This document shows positions 12,601-22,531 of a DNA stretch of 64,000 nt, in pieces (the stretch's first letter is position 1; every line of letters begins with the position of its first letter). The stretch comes from Leptobrachium leishanense (lineage: Eukaryota; Chordata; Amphibia; Anura; Megophryidae). The position numbers were made by a program, and so were the translations under genes. The DNA lies in the NCBI GenBank assembly GCA_009667805.1, contig CM019063.1, positions 412,586,626-412,650,625 on the forward strand, given 5' to 3'. The notes beneath the pieces were generated by a model that saw only the letters and a program-made list of their open reading frames with translations, did no database searches and had not been told where the DNA came from.

Positions 12601-14281
12601 GATTGCAATTTATTGATAAGCCTTCTATGCGGAACAGTATCAAAAGCCTTACTGAAATCTAAATAAGCAATGTCTACTGCACCACCTGTGTCTATTATTT
12701 TTGTTACCCAATCAAAAAAATCAATAAGATTAGTTTGGCATGATCTCCCTGAGGTAAACCCATGTTGTTTCTGATCCTATAATCTATGTGTTTTTAGATG
12801 TTCAACAATCCTTTCCTTTAACATGGTTTCCATTAATTTCCCCACTACTGTCGTAAGACTAACTGGCCTATAGTTCCCTGATTCCTCCCTACTACCCTTC
12901 TTGTAAATGGGCACAACATTTGCTTATTTCCAGTCTTCTGGGACGACTCCCATTAGCAAGGATTGGTTAAATAAATCTGTTAACGGTTTTGCTATTACAT
13001 CAGTGAGCTCTTTTAATAATTTAGGGTGGATCCCATCAGGCCCCATTGACTTATTTGTCTTTACTTTAGACAGCTGCTGTAGAACCTCCTCCTCCTCTGT
13101 AAACTGATATGTAAATGTCTCTTTAGTGTTTCCTCCTAACTGAGGTCCCTTTCCTTCCTTTTCTTGTGCAAAGACTGAACAAAAATATTCATTGAGGCAG
13201 TCAGCGAAACGTTTATCCTCTTCTACATACCTTCCTTCCTTTGTTTTTAATCTAACTAATCCTTGTTTTACTTTTCTTTTCTCGTTTATGTATCTAAAAA
13301 ATGTTTTGTCCCCCTTTTTTACTGACTGAGCTATTTTCTCTTCTGCGTGTGCTTTGGAAGCTCTTATAAATTGCTTTGCCTCTTTCTGCCTAATCTTATA
13401 GGTTTGCCTATCTTCTTCACTCTGAGGTTTTTATAATTATTGAATGCTGTCTTTTTGTTCTTCACTATTTTGGCCACTTCTGCAGAGTACCACAGTGGTT
13501 TCTTCCCTTTTTTGAGGAGGAGGAGGAATATTTAAGTAGTGGGGGCATTGAAGGTGGGGATTCCTCAAGGGAGGGTTTTGTGTGCCCAGAAACACAAGGA
13601 CTAGTACGTGGCTGGGAGGAGGAAGTCGTGCACGATGGGGTCATCCTCATTGACCAGGAAGACTCGGAAGCTAATGCCACCTCCATCCTACGCTGCATGG
13701 ACTCCCTTATCCTGCAAAGCCTGGTAAAGGACCCCAGGATTCATGCTATCGAGGAGAGGGATCATTACTGGTTGGCAACCCTTCTTGATCCACGATACAA
13801 GGGTAAAGTTGCAGAGCTCATCCTGCCCTCACCGAGGGAGGACAGGATGAAAAAACTTGAGGACGCTCTAAAGTGACACTTGTGTATCACCTTTCCAGGC
13901 ACTGGTAGGTTACCAAGTGATGACACAGGTGCTTCTGAGGCTGCGGTTGATCAGAGGAAGAGTGGTGAAAGGGGCCGCTTGACTAATGCCTTTTCCAATT
14001 TTTTTAGTCCACGACACCCACGGACGTCAAATGTAGGCACCCATTGCCAGCGTCTTCACCGTATGGTGCAGGACTACCTAAGGGCAAGGGCAGACCTGGA
14101 TACCTTTCCAGCAGATGATCCACTGGCTTTCTGGGTGTTGAGATTGGATCACTGGCCAGAACTTAGCCAATATGCTATGCAGCTACTAGGTTGCCCTTCA
14201 TCCAGCGTGCTTTCTGAAAGGAAAGTGCCGCTGGAGGTTTTGTCACAGACAAAAAAGTGCGTCTGTCCACTGACTCTGTAG
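9668..14281 (+). pseudogene. hAT-family transposase, broken by frameshifts and a LINE
   Basis: hAT transposases bind element ends through an N-terminal BED zinc finger, cut DNA with an RNase H-like domain, and dimerise through a C-terminal hAT domain. All three regions are recognisable but not in one frame. The BED-type finger (VWEFFKKF, then CNLC and HMTTCH) is at 9668-10243. A catalytic-domain start (VHVTLDTW, GRYISFTAHW) is at 10402-10839, and GMVICDNGSNH plus HVPCLAHILNLV are at 10832-11104. The stretch at 11144-11437 follows. After the LINE insertion come ATLLDPRYKG at 13580-13876 and the dimerisation motif near PSSSVLSER at about 14190-14225. Stops, frame changes and the 2-kb LINE make it non-functional. 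Domain assignment is from motif recognition. Confidence 0.85.
11497..13497 (-). mobile_element. CR1-type LINE, 5'-truncated, minus strand
   Basis: Minus-strand frames show reverse-transcriptase text ([25 protein letters not shown]) around 12414-12608. Downstream come RPHLEYCVQYWRPYLQKD near 11929-12114 and SLEKRRDRGDMIETFKYVKG with a C-terminus ending HKAILNKR at 11591-11944. The reverse-transcriptase active-site box reads FADGTK instead of the usual FADDTK (about 12390-12405), and frames are broken, so it is dead. Its 3' end carries short tandem ACATAGAAA-type units, as CR1 tails do. It splits the hAT transposase between 11437 and 13580; GGAGGA on both sides may be its target duplication. 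Confidence 0.85.
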
Positions 14282-15290
14282 ATCGGCTGACATTTATAAA
14301 AATGAATCAGTCCTGGATCAGCAGCTATCAATCCCCTGATGCTGACGTAACGGAATAGATCAGGGATCTCTTCTGCATTCACAAAACTTCCACCACTGCA
14401 CTCTTCCACAATACCACAAAAGGGTTACGGTGTGAAGGCACTTGCTGCCACCAAAGGCACAATATTTGGGTGCACTGCCACTGACGCCTATATTACCAGA
14501 TTTATGTCACTTTAATATTGGACCGCAGGGTCCAACCGTGCACTCTTCCACAATACCACAGAGGGGTTACGGTGTGACAGCACTGTTGCCGACACTAAAG
14601 GCCCAATTTTAAAGCACCTATTGTTACTTTCATCCAAAGCCTGCATAAGTTTCACCATACTTTAGCCAAAAAAATCACTAAACTTGTTCTGCGTGTCCTA
14701 AAATGTCTACTCTTTTCATACAGACTGCCGCCCCAAGCACTTGTTTACGAATTGTTTACCGTCAAGTTGTTTACCGTCATTTGAAATGTCATTTTTTTGT
14801 TTTCAAATGTTTATATACATCCGAAAAATCCGCCACTTCACGGGCAGGTTATGGGAACCTCCTAGGCACGATATTTGAAGGAATTTTTTCGTTTTTTTTT
14901 TAACCCTTATTTCATGGAAAACTCACTGTTCCTTTAAAAACATTTTTTTTTAAAACTTTTTGTCCTTGTTTCCTGTCCCCCAGGGCACTACCCGGACCCC
15001 ATACACCTTTTATTGCAAATATCTTGCATATATGCCCTCTTGGAGGGCACTCTAAAAATCGAACTTTCGAGTCCCATTGACTTGCATTGAGTTCAGTTCG
15101 TGTTCGAACTTGAACTTTTGAAATTGTTTGAGTTTGAATGCGAACCGAACGCGGGGGTGTTCGGCTCATCCCTAGTGATTGGGCCCTTATTTTTATACAG
15201 TGGTGAAAATTATTAGTGCCCCTCAGTTTTGACTGCGGTATCTTATATGCCCCCCTAAATATCGTTCCTAGAGTCGCCACTGATGTCTAC

Positions 15291-15490
15291 TGATGACTAA
15301 ACATTACTTTTTTACTTTTCACAATATAAAGCTGTTACACCTGTGCAGAGAATGAGTATAAAGTGTATTTGTATGACTAGAGGAAGAAGCAGATGCATGG
15401 CAACATTGATAATGTCTATTTTATTTTTTTTTGCTTTGGACACAAAGATTTATTCAGGTAAGTATCAATTATTTATTTTGTAAATTTTAA

Positions 15491-15521
<31 letters not shown>

Positions 15522-15586
15522 AAAACACATGGGGGGTAGCACTCAGCCTTAAGTAAGCGTTTCAGTGCGGGTGCGTCTCAAAATAA
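15291..15586. other. AT-rich stretch with a TA microsatellite
   Basis: An (AT)n tract lies at about 15493-15522. No other feature recognised. Confidence 0.5.
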
Positions 15587-15862
15587 AACACAAAACAAAA
15601 CCATGGAGAGAGCACTCCAGACAAACACATTCAAAAACCTGCAACAACAGCTCCATGCATGGGTACATAATACCAGCTTTTACCACATGGTGAAAATTTC
15701 ATAACTCTGAGCTTTGCTGAATAAAATGGTGGAAATTTTGTTTGCAATGAACGGCTTAAGCAATTCACGGCCGTTCATTGCGAACCAAATTTCTACCATG
15801 GAGCTGTTGTTGCAGGTTTTTGAATGTGTTTGTCTGGAGTGCTCTCTCCATGGTTTTGTGTT
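15587..15862. repeat. foldback repeat with arms of about 65 bp
   Basis: The left arm 15590-15657 (CCATGGAGAGAGCACTCCAG onward) is repeated in reverse complement at 15797-15862. The spacer contains a second inverted pair (TTTGCAATGAACGGC / GCCGTTCATTGCGAA), so nearly the whole element could fold as one hairpin. Confidence 0.85.
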
Positions 15863-15878
15863 ATATATATATTATATA

Positions 15879-15973
15879 ACCTGGATGGATGCACTCAGGG
15901 ACTTAGGTATAGGATAAAAAGCATTGCTTTATTAAAAAAAAATTAAAAAGTCCCTGAGTGCGTCCATCCAGAT
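15879..15973. repeat. short palindrome with GCACTC core arms
   Basis: CTGGATGGATGCACTCAGGG is mirrored by CCCTGAGTGCGTCCATCCAG around an A-rich loop containing CTTTATTAAA. A similar layout with different arms lies at 21472-21604. Confidence 0.8.
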
Positions 15974-16066
15974 TTTGTATTGCATATTTCACTTTGGACT
16001 CATGCACATGGCCAATCTTTTTCTCTTGGTGGCCTTTTGCAGGTTTGAAGTTGTCTGGATATATTT

Positions 16067-16419
16067 ATATATTTACTAGCTTTTGCCCACGGCTTTGCTC
16101 GCATAGATTTTAGGATTTGTTAAAATTGTTTTTTTAAAGAAACATGAGGTTTTTTTGGTAGAACCCTCCTTTCCCCCCACTTGGGATTTTTGGAAAATTG
16201 TAAAACACTTGTTTTTTTATTTTTCAAGAAGAACGTAAGTGCGAAATTTCACACCTGTAACATCTTTGGTTTTTGAAATATAGGTATACTGATAAAAGTA
16301 TTCACATCCCTTTTCCCCACCCCCCTTAACTGGATTTTCGGAAAATGGTAAAACATGTTTTGGGTTGTTTTGCACGAAGATTGTAAATATCATCTTGAGC
16401 TCTGTTAGACATTTCTACA
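16067..16419. repeat. probable dispersed repeat of unknown class
   Basis: It begins with TTTGCCCACGGCTTTGCTCGC, a phrase I know to recur in many animal genomes next to repeats. Two similar T-rich blocks (CCCACTTGGGATTTTTGGAAAA near 16180 and CCTTAACTGGATTTTCGGAAAA near 16325) suggest internal duplication. No coding content. Confidence 0.35.
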
Positions 16420-16589
16420 TCTATACTATAAAAGGATAAGCTAAAAACTGTCCGTCGCCAAAACCCTACTGCGCATGCGCGACGGACATTTGAAAGCGGC
16501 CGTTAGAACACACAGGTAGCTGCGCGTGCCGGCCGCGTGAAAAAAAAAAAAAAAAAAACCGCACGAGCCGCGCGCAGCTACCCGTGTGT

Positions 16590-18265
16590 TTGCACGGCCA
16601 GATGCCCCGATCCTCCAGCGGTGACCGTCCTCCGGCGGGCCTCCAGGCTCAGGCGAGCCCCCGGCTCGGTTTGGGCCTACAGGCCCAGCCGAGCCGGGGA
16701 CTCGCCTAAGCCTAGAGGCCCGCCGAGCAGCCAGCAGCAGCCGGAGAAGGTCACCGCTGGAGGATCGGGGCCGAAGTTCCCAAACAAATACACCCCAAAA
16801 TCGGCCCTGAGCTCCAGCGGTGACCTCCTCCGGCTGCCGCTGGCTGCTCGGCGGCCCTCTAGCTTAGGCGAGCCCCCCGCTCGGTTTGGGCCTACAGGCC
16901 CAGCCGAGCCGGGGACTCGCCTAAGCCTAGAGGCCCGCCGAGCAGCCAGCAGCAGCCGGAGAAGGTCACCGCTGGGGATCGGGGCCGAAGTTCCCAAACA
17001 AATACACCCCAAAATCGGCCCTGAGCTCCAGCGGAGACCTCCTCCGGCTGCCGCTGGCTGCTCGGCGGCCTCTAGGCTTAGGCGAGCCCCCGGCTCGGTT
17101 TGGGCCTACAGGCCCAGCTGAGCCAGGGACTCGCCTAAGCCTAGAGGCCCGCCGAGCAGCCAGCGGCAGCCGGAGAAGGTCACCGCTGGAGGATCGGGGC
17201 CGAAGTTCCCAAACAAATACACCCCAAAATCGGCCCTGAGCTCCAGCGGAGACCTCCTCCGGCCGCCGCTGGCTGCTCGGCGGCCCTCTAGGCTTAGGCG
17301 AGCCCCCGGCTCGGTTTGGGCCTACAGGCCCAGCCGAGCCGGGGACTCGCCTAAGCCTAGAGGCCCGCCGAGCAGCCAGCAGCAGCCGGAGAAGGTCACC
17401 GCTGGAGGATCGGGGCCGAAGTTCCCAAACAAATACACCCCAAAATCGGCCCTGAGCTCCAGCGGAGACCTCCTCCGGCTGCCGCTGGCTGCTCGGCGGC
17501 CCTCTAGGCTTAGGCGAGCCCCCGGCTCGGTTTGGGCCTACAGGCCCAGCCGAGCTGGGGACTCGCCTAAGCCTAGAGGCCCGCCGAGCAGCCAGCAGCA
17601 GCCGGAGAAGGTCACCGCTGGAGGATCGGGGCCGAAGTTCCCAAACAAACACACCCCAAAATCGGCCCTGAGCTCCAGCGGAGACCTCCTCCGGCTGCCG
17701 CTGGCTGCTCGGCGGCCCTCTAGGCTTAGGCGAGCCCCCGGCTCGGTTTGGGCCTACAGGCCCAGCTGAGCCGGGGACTCGCCTAAGCCTAGAGGCCCGC
17801 CGAGCAGCCAGCGGCAGCCGGAGAAGGTCACCGCTGGAGGATCGGGGCCGAAGTTCCCAAACAAATACACCAAAATCGGCCCTGAGCTCCAGCGGAGACC
17901 TCCTCCGGCTGCCGCTGGCTGCTCGGCGGGCCTCTAGGCTTAGGCGAGCCCCGCTCGGTTTGGGCCTACAGGCCCAGCCGAGCCGGGGACTCGCCTAAGC
18001 CTAGAGGCCCGCCGAGCAGCCAGCGGCAGCCGGAGAAGGTCACCGCTGGAGGATCGGGGCCGAAGTTCCCAAAAAATACACCCCAAAATCGGCCCTGAGC
18101 TCCAGCGGAGACCTCCTCCAGCTGCCGCTGGCTGCTCGGCGGGCCTCTAGGCTTAGGCGAGCCCCCGGCTTGGCTTTGCCTACAGGCCCAGCCGAGCCGG
18201 GGACTCGCCTAAGCGTAGAGGCCGGCCGAGCAGCCTGCTCGGCCGGAGGAGGTCACCGCTGGAGC
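16590..18265. repeat. GC-rich satellite, unit about 215 bp, each unit a hairpin
   Basis: The word CCCAAACAAATACACC or a close variant recurs near 16779, 16993, 17208, 17424, 17640 and 17856, with a degenerate copy near 18068. The period is 214-216 bp. Within each unit TCTAGGCTTAGGCGAG ... CTCGCCTAAGCCTAGA and CTCCGGCTGCCGCTGGCTGC ... CAGCAGCCGGAG form nested inverted arms around GGGCCTACAGGCCC. Long open frames on both strands are by-products of the GC content. Confidence 0.95.
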
Positions 18266-18285
18266 TCAGGGCCGATGTTGCCTAA

Positions 18286-18501
18286 CACATACTCACCGAC
18301 ATCGGCCTTAGCTCCTCCAGCGATGGCGGTCCCGCTTGCAGCATCCTCTCTCCGTTGCTCGCCGGAATGACGTCACGAAAGCCTTTGACCCGGGGGGTCA
18401 AAGGCTTTCGTGACGTCATCCTGGCGAGCAACGGAGAGAGGATGCTGCAAGCGGGACCGCCATCGCTGGAGGAGCTAAGGGCCGATGTCGGTGAGTATGT
18501 G
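18286..18501. repeat. near-perfect palindrome of about 216 bp with two TGACGTCA sites
   Basis: CACATACTCACCGACATCGG on the left mirrors GTCGGTGAGTATGTG on the right. The arms run about 105 bp to the centre GACCCGGGGGGTC near 18393. TGACGTCA, the canonical CRE/ATF octamer, occurs once in each arm. A second, similar palindrome lies at 19189-19413. Confidence 0.95.
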
Positions 18502-18549
18502 TGGAACCGGTGGAGGACTCGAGGCCGATGTAGGTGAGTATGTGCTCTA

Positions 18550-19150
18550 CACACACACACACACCCTGCTTGCTCGGCCGGTATCCAAGCTTAGGCGAGC
18601 CCCCGGCTTGGCTTGGGCCTAGAGGCCCTGCCGAGCCGGGGACTCGCCTGAGCATGGAGGCCGGTCGAGTTGCATGCTCGGGCGTCCTCCAGGCTCAGGC
18701 GAGTCCCCGGCTCGGCTGGGCCTCTAGGCCCACGCCAAGCCGGGGCTCGCCTAAGCTTGGTCGCATCCAGGCTCAGGCGAGCCCCTGGCTTGGCTTGGGC
18801 CTAGAGGCCCAGCCGAGCCAGGGACTCACCTGAGCCTGGAGGACGGCCGAGCATGCAACTCGACCGGCCTCCATGCTCAGGCGAGTCCCCGGCTCTGCTG
18901 GGCCTCTAGGCCCAAGCCGGGGCTCGCCTAAGCTTGGATACCGGCCGAGTAAGCAGGGTGGGTGTGGAGAGCACATACTCACCTACATTAGCCCTGAGCT
19001 CAGCGGTGACTGTCCTCCGGCTGTCGCAGGCTGCTCGGCCGGCCTCCAGGCTCAGGCGAGCCCCCGGCTTGGCTTGGGCCTACAGGCCCAGCCGAGCCGG
19101 GGGCTCGCCTAAGCCTGGAGGCCGGCCGAGCAGCCTACGACAGCCACCGC
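18550..19150. repeat. GC-rich inverted blocks related to the 215-bp satellite
   Basis: GGCGAGCCCCCGGCTTGGCTTGGGCC and its inverse forms alternate several times, joined by short AC-rich tracts (near 18550). It resembles rearranged satellite arms rather than a regular array. Confidence 0.8.
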
Positions 19151-19188
19151 TGAGGCTCCGGGCCAATGTAGGGGGATGTTGCCTACAC

Positions 19189-19413
19189 ATACTCACCTAC
19201 ATCGGCCCTTAGCTCCTCCAGCGATGGCGGTCCCGCTTCCAGCGTCCTCTCTCGCTCCGTTGTTCGGCGGAATGACGTCACGAAAGCCTTTGACCCCGGG
19301 GTCAAAGGCTTTCGTGACGTCATCCCGGCGACCAACGGAGCGAGAGAGGACGCTGGAAGCGGGACGCGGGACCGCCATCGCTGGAGGAGCTAAGGGCCGA
19401 TGTAGGTGAGTAT
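19189..19413. repeat. second near-perfect palindrome, about 225 bp
   Basis: ATACTCACCTACATCGGCCC is mirrored by GGGCCGATGTAGGTGAGTAT. The centre GACCCCGGGGTC lies near 19301, and TGACGTCA again occurs once per arm. The right arm carries a small extra GGGACGC repeat. The 19-bp minisatellite begins where this palindrome ends. Confidence 0.95.
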
Positions 19414-20543
19414 ATCCACGAGCGGGGGGGCCATATCCACGAGCGGGGGGGCCATATCCACGAGCGGGGGGGCCATATCCACGAGCGGGGGGGCCATATC
19501 CACGAGCGGGGGGGGGCGATATCCACGTGCTGGGGCGATATCCACGAGCTGGGCCAGTATCACGAGCTGGGCCAATATCCACGAGCTGGGGCAGTATCCA
19601 CGAGCTGGGGGCAGTATCCACGAGCTGGGGCAGTATCCACGAGCTGGGGCAGTATCCACGAGCTGGGGCAGTATCCACGAGCTGGGGCAATATATCCACG
19701 TGCTGGGGCAGTATCCCGAGCTGGGGCAGTATCCACGTGCTGGGGCAGTATCCACGTGCTGGGGCAGTATCCACGTGCTGGGGCAGTATCCATCCACGTG
19801 CTGGGGCAATATCCATGTGCTGGGCAGTATCCACGTGCTGGGACAGTATCCACGAGCTGGGGCAATATCCACGTGCTGGGGCAATATCCACGTGCTGGGG
19901 CAGTATCCACGTGCTGGGGCAGTATCCACGTGCTGGGGCAATATCACGTGCTGGGGCAATATCCACGTGCTGGGGCAATATCCACGTGCTGGGTCAATAT
20001 CCACGTGTTGGGGCAGTATCCACGTGCTGGGGCAATATCCACGTGCTGGGTCAATATCCACGTGCTGGGGCAGTATCCACGTGCTGGGGCAATATCCAGG
20101 AGCTGGGGCAGTATCCACGAGCTGGGGCAATTATCCACGTGCTGGGGCAGTATCCATCCACGTGCTGGGGCAATATCCACGTGCTAGGGCAGTATCCACG
20201 AGCTGGGGCAGTATCCACGAGCTGGGGCAATATCCACGTGCTGGGGCAATATCCACGTGCTAGGGCAGTATCCAGGAGCTGGGGCAGTATCCACGTGCTG
20301 CGGCAATATCCACGTGCTGGGGCAATATCCACGTGCTGGGGCAATATCCACGTGCTGGGGCAGTATCCACGTGCTGGGGCAGTATCCACGTGCTGGGGCA
20401 ATATCCACGAGCTGGGGCAATATCCACATGCTGGGGCAATATCCACGTGCTGGGGCAGTATCCACGTGCTGGGGCAATATCCACGAGCTGGGGCAGTATC
20501 CACGAGCTGGGGCAGTATACATGAGCAGGGGCAGTATATCCAC
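19413..20543. repeat. 19-bp minisatellite with CACGTG in many units
   Basis: The first five units (about 21 bp) read ATATCCACGAGCGGGGGGGCC. The rest follow TATCCACGTGCTGGGGCAG with CACGAG/CACGTG and CAGT/CAAT variants, for about 1.1 kb. The unit lacks stop codons in all forward frames and several reverse frames. This gives artificial open frames up to 412 codons with a 19-residue period (LGQYPRAG-type). Confidence 0.95.
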
Positions 20544-20853
20544 AATAGACTGCCCTCTGGGCAGGCTTTACAACTAGTATTATATATTGACTTTGAATTA
20601 TCAGCAAAACCCACACATCGTCAGAATATTTTACCACCTAGCTTCCTAATAGCCTGTGTCACGGCTATCTCTGTTTCCTCGTTTTTCCATCTTTGTCATC
20701 TTATTATTCCTGAAAATCAGGTTTCGTCATCATATCTCCTATTGCCTTTTTATAATTTTTATTGACAGCAGACTGTTTGTATGCTACGTTTCATGGAGAA
20801 TTTAACTATACTGTATATACACCAACCTTACTTATATTGATGCAACTGGTCAA

Positions 20854-21470
20854 CCTTATCTCTGCTAGAAAGCCATGGTTTGGCATAGCATTGATTTTAG
20901 GGTTCTGTGTAATAACAAATTCCGGATGCATAAAAGTGAGACAGAGGTCATTTGCATATCCTACCCAGAATTCTTTGCTGCATATGGGGAATGTGGCACA
21001 GGAGGTCTGGGATGCAATTCTTTGAATTGCTATGATGTGCAGGTGGCTTCTGCACTAATAAACACAACTAATTATAGTGTGGAGGCTTTTATCTCACTTT
21101 TAGTCCTCCACCACAGCCCTTATAGACACTTACTTACTTATGGTCCAAGCATCCACTGCAACTGGTCATGCCTACTGCCTAGCTGATAAGGGTTCAACAA
21201 ACCTGAAACAGCGCTGTCCTAGGAGTGGCTTTGACCAATTGCAAAACCTTATCTCTGCTAGAAAGCCATGGTTTGACATAGCATTTATTTTAGGGTTCTG
21301 TGTAATAACAGATCCAGGATGCATAAAAGTGAGACACAGGTCATTTGCATATCCTACCCAGAATTCCTTGCTGCATATGTGGAATGTGGCACAGGAGCTC
21401 TGGGATGTAATTCTCTGAATTGATATGATGTGCAGGTGGCTTCCGCAATAATAAACACAACTATAATGAA
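20854..21470 (+). repeat. two direct copies of a repeat of about 224 bp
   Basis: Copy a (20854-21077) and copy b (21247-21470) share CCTTATCTCTGCTAGAAAGC, ATTTGCATATCCTACCCAGA and a closing AATAAACACAACTA, offset 393 bp. The same sequence occurs as a palindrome at 46910-47215. Family unknown. Confidence 0.85.
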
Positions 21471-21471
21471 G

Positions 21472-21604
21472 AGTAAAGTGGACGCACTCGGTCTTCAAAA
21501 TATTTTTTAAAAAAATGTATGCTTTATTAAATATCCATTAAAAGGTGCATCATTTTTTTTATAAATATTTTGAAGACCCCGAGTGCGTCTACTTTACTCT
21601 TCAC
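21472..21604. repeat. foldback repeat, AT-rich loop
   Basis: GAAGAGTAAAGTGGACGCAC with CGGTCTTCAAAATATTT is mirrored by AAATATTTTGAAGACC and GTGCGTCTACTTTACTCTTC. The loop contains GCTTTATTAAA, as in the palindrome at 15879. Confidence 0.9.
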
Positions 21605-21661
21605 TCTTAATTTCCCTCACTTTCCCACTGATCAGCTACCGCTGATTCCAGTGGTATAAAC

Positions 21662-22531
21662 GGTTCAACAGGAGTCAAGTCCTGGGGAAACTCACGAATA
21701 CCACAACCCGCCATTACCTGAAGAAGAAAAAAAAGGATGTATATATACACCCGCCCCCCCGAGAATCATGTGTAACCAGGCATAGATCTCTCAGAATTAT
21801 ATATATCCAGCACAGACCCCAGAATTGTATGTACCAGAGACCCCAGAATTATATATACAGCACAGACCCCCAGAATTATATATGCCAGCAGACACTAGAA
21901 TTGTATGTATTCAGCAGACCCCAGAATTATATATAACAAGCAGATCCCAGAATTTTATATAACCAACAGGGCCCAGAATTGTATGTACCAGCAGGGCCCA
22001 TAATTTTATACACCAGCAGAGCCCAGAATTTTATATACCCAGCAGAGCCCAGAATTTGATATACTCAGCAGAGCCCAGAATTTGATATAAGAAGCAGTGC
22101 TCAGAATTTGATATATCCAGCAGAGCCCAGAATTTGATATACCCAGACAGACCCCAGGATTATACTTACCCAGACAGACAGACAGACCTCCTCCCGCGTG
22201 TTCCTCCGAGCTCCTGCACGCTGCCGCCGGCTTCTTCTGATCTGAAGGCTGTGACGCAAACTCGCAAGATCTCACAAGATCTCGGCAGTAGGCCGCATCA
22301 CAGCCTTCACAAGGCTGAGGACGGTGGCTGCACAAAGGAGCAGACAGGAAGCGCTCGGGGAACATGGGCCAGTCGAGGGGGCTGCTAGCAGAATGCAGTT
22401 AAACTAAACAGAATGCAATAAACTAAATCGGCCCACAGCGAGAACATGCGTTCCTGCAACGTTCCCACTGCGGGAGAAGTGCAGGAACGCCGTTCCCGCG
22501 CGTTCCCGCAGGACTCGAGCCCTGGGTTCAA
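21662..22531. mobile_element. hAT-like non-autonomous element with internal minisatellite
   Basis: The left end CAGGAGTCAAGTCCTGGGGAA (21669) matches the inverse of the right end TTCCCGCAGGACTCGAGCCCTG (to 22524). GGTTCAA flanks both sides (21662-21668, 22525-22531). The interior holds a variable minisatellite of about 26-28 bp units (CAGCAGAGCCCAGAATTTGA-type, 21775-22150) and a GC-rich block. No transposase. Confidence 0.7.
21775..22150. repeat. CCCAGAATT minisatellite
   Basis: About fourteen imperfect units with the shared word CCCAGAATT and variable TATATA-type spacers. Lies inside the hAT-like element. Confidence 0.85.

Larger units (their letters stand above)
9466..15182 (+). mobile_element. 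inner hAT transposon with transposase remnant
   Basis: The element runs from TAGGAATGAGC (9474) to GCTCATCCCTA (15174). Perfect 8-bp target duplications GTGATTGG lie at 9466-9473 and 15175-15182. Subterminal sequence at both ends is rich in TTCG/CGAA words (GTTCGAAC-type). It carries a transposase pseudogene on the + strand (9668-14281) interrupted by a CR1 LINE (11497-13497). Without the LINE it would be about 3.7 kb. Confidence 0.9.
5991..15290. mobile_element. outer hAT-like element carrying a stack of nested insertions
   Basis: The left end CATAGGCGTCTCTA (5999) pairs with the right end TAGAGTCGCCACTG (15282). They are flanked by CTGTCTAC and ATGTCTAC, an 8-bp duplication with one mismatch. 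Subterminal sequence is rich in GGGGGC on the left and GCCCCCC near the right, as in other hAT-like elements. Without the nested TTAA element (6720-7951) and inner hAT (9474-15174) only a short non-coding element remains. Pairing of the two ends is inferred from the TIR and TSD. Confidence 0.6.
16420..20577 (+). mobile_element. probable non-autonomous Helitron filled with tandem repeats
   Basis: The left end TCTATACTATAAAAGG begins with TC after an A. The right end has a GC-rich hairpin CTGCCC-TCT-GGGCAG (20550-20564), then 9 bases and a final CTAG (20574-20577) followed by T. A-TC...CTAG-T with a 3' hairpin 10-15 bases from the end is the established Helitron signature. A subterminal inverted pair GTCCGTCGC / GCGACGGAC lies at about 16451-16489. 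There is no Rep/helicase frame. The 4.1-kb interior is almost wholly GC-rich satellite, palindromes and minisatellite. The two ends could belong to different copies. Confidence 0.6.

Noticed and set aside
16537..17652. Open frames of 194 and 228 codons rich in Pro, Ala and Arg
   Set aside because: They follow the 215-bp GC-rich satellite on both strands and change with unit indels; no start context or domain.
19527..20765. 412-codon open frame, plus several 100-285 codon frames on both strands
   Set aside because: They are by-products of the stop-free 19-bp minisatellite; the peptide is the same 19-residue repeat in each forward frame and has no domain.
22006..22388. Open frames on both strands in the GC-rich block
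   Set aside because: They overlap a minisatellite and the right end of a hAT-like element; no domain and no splice context.
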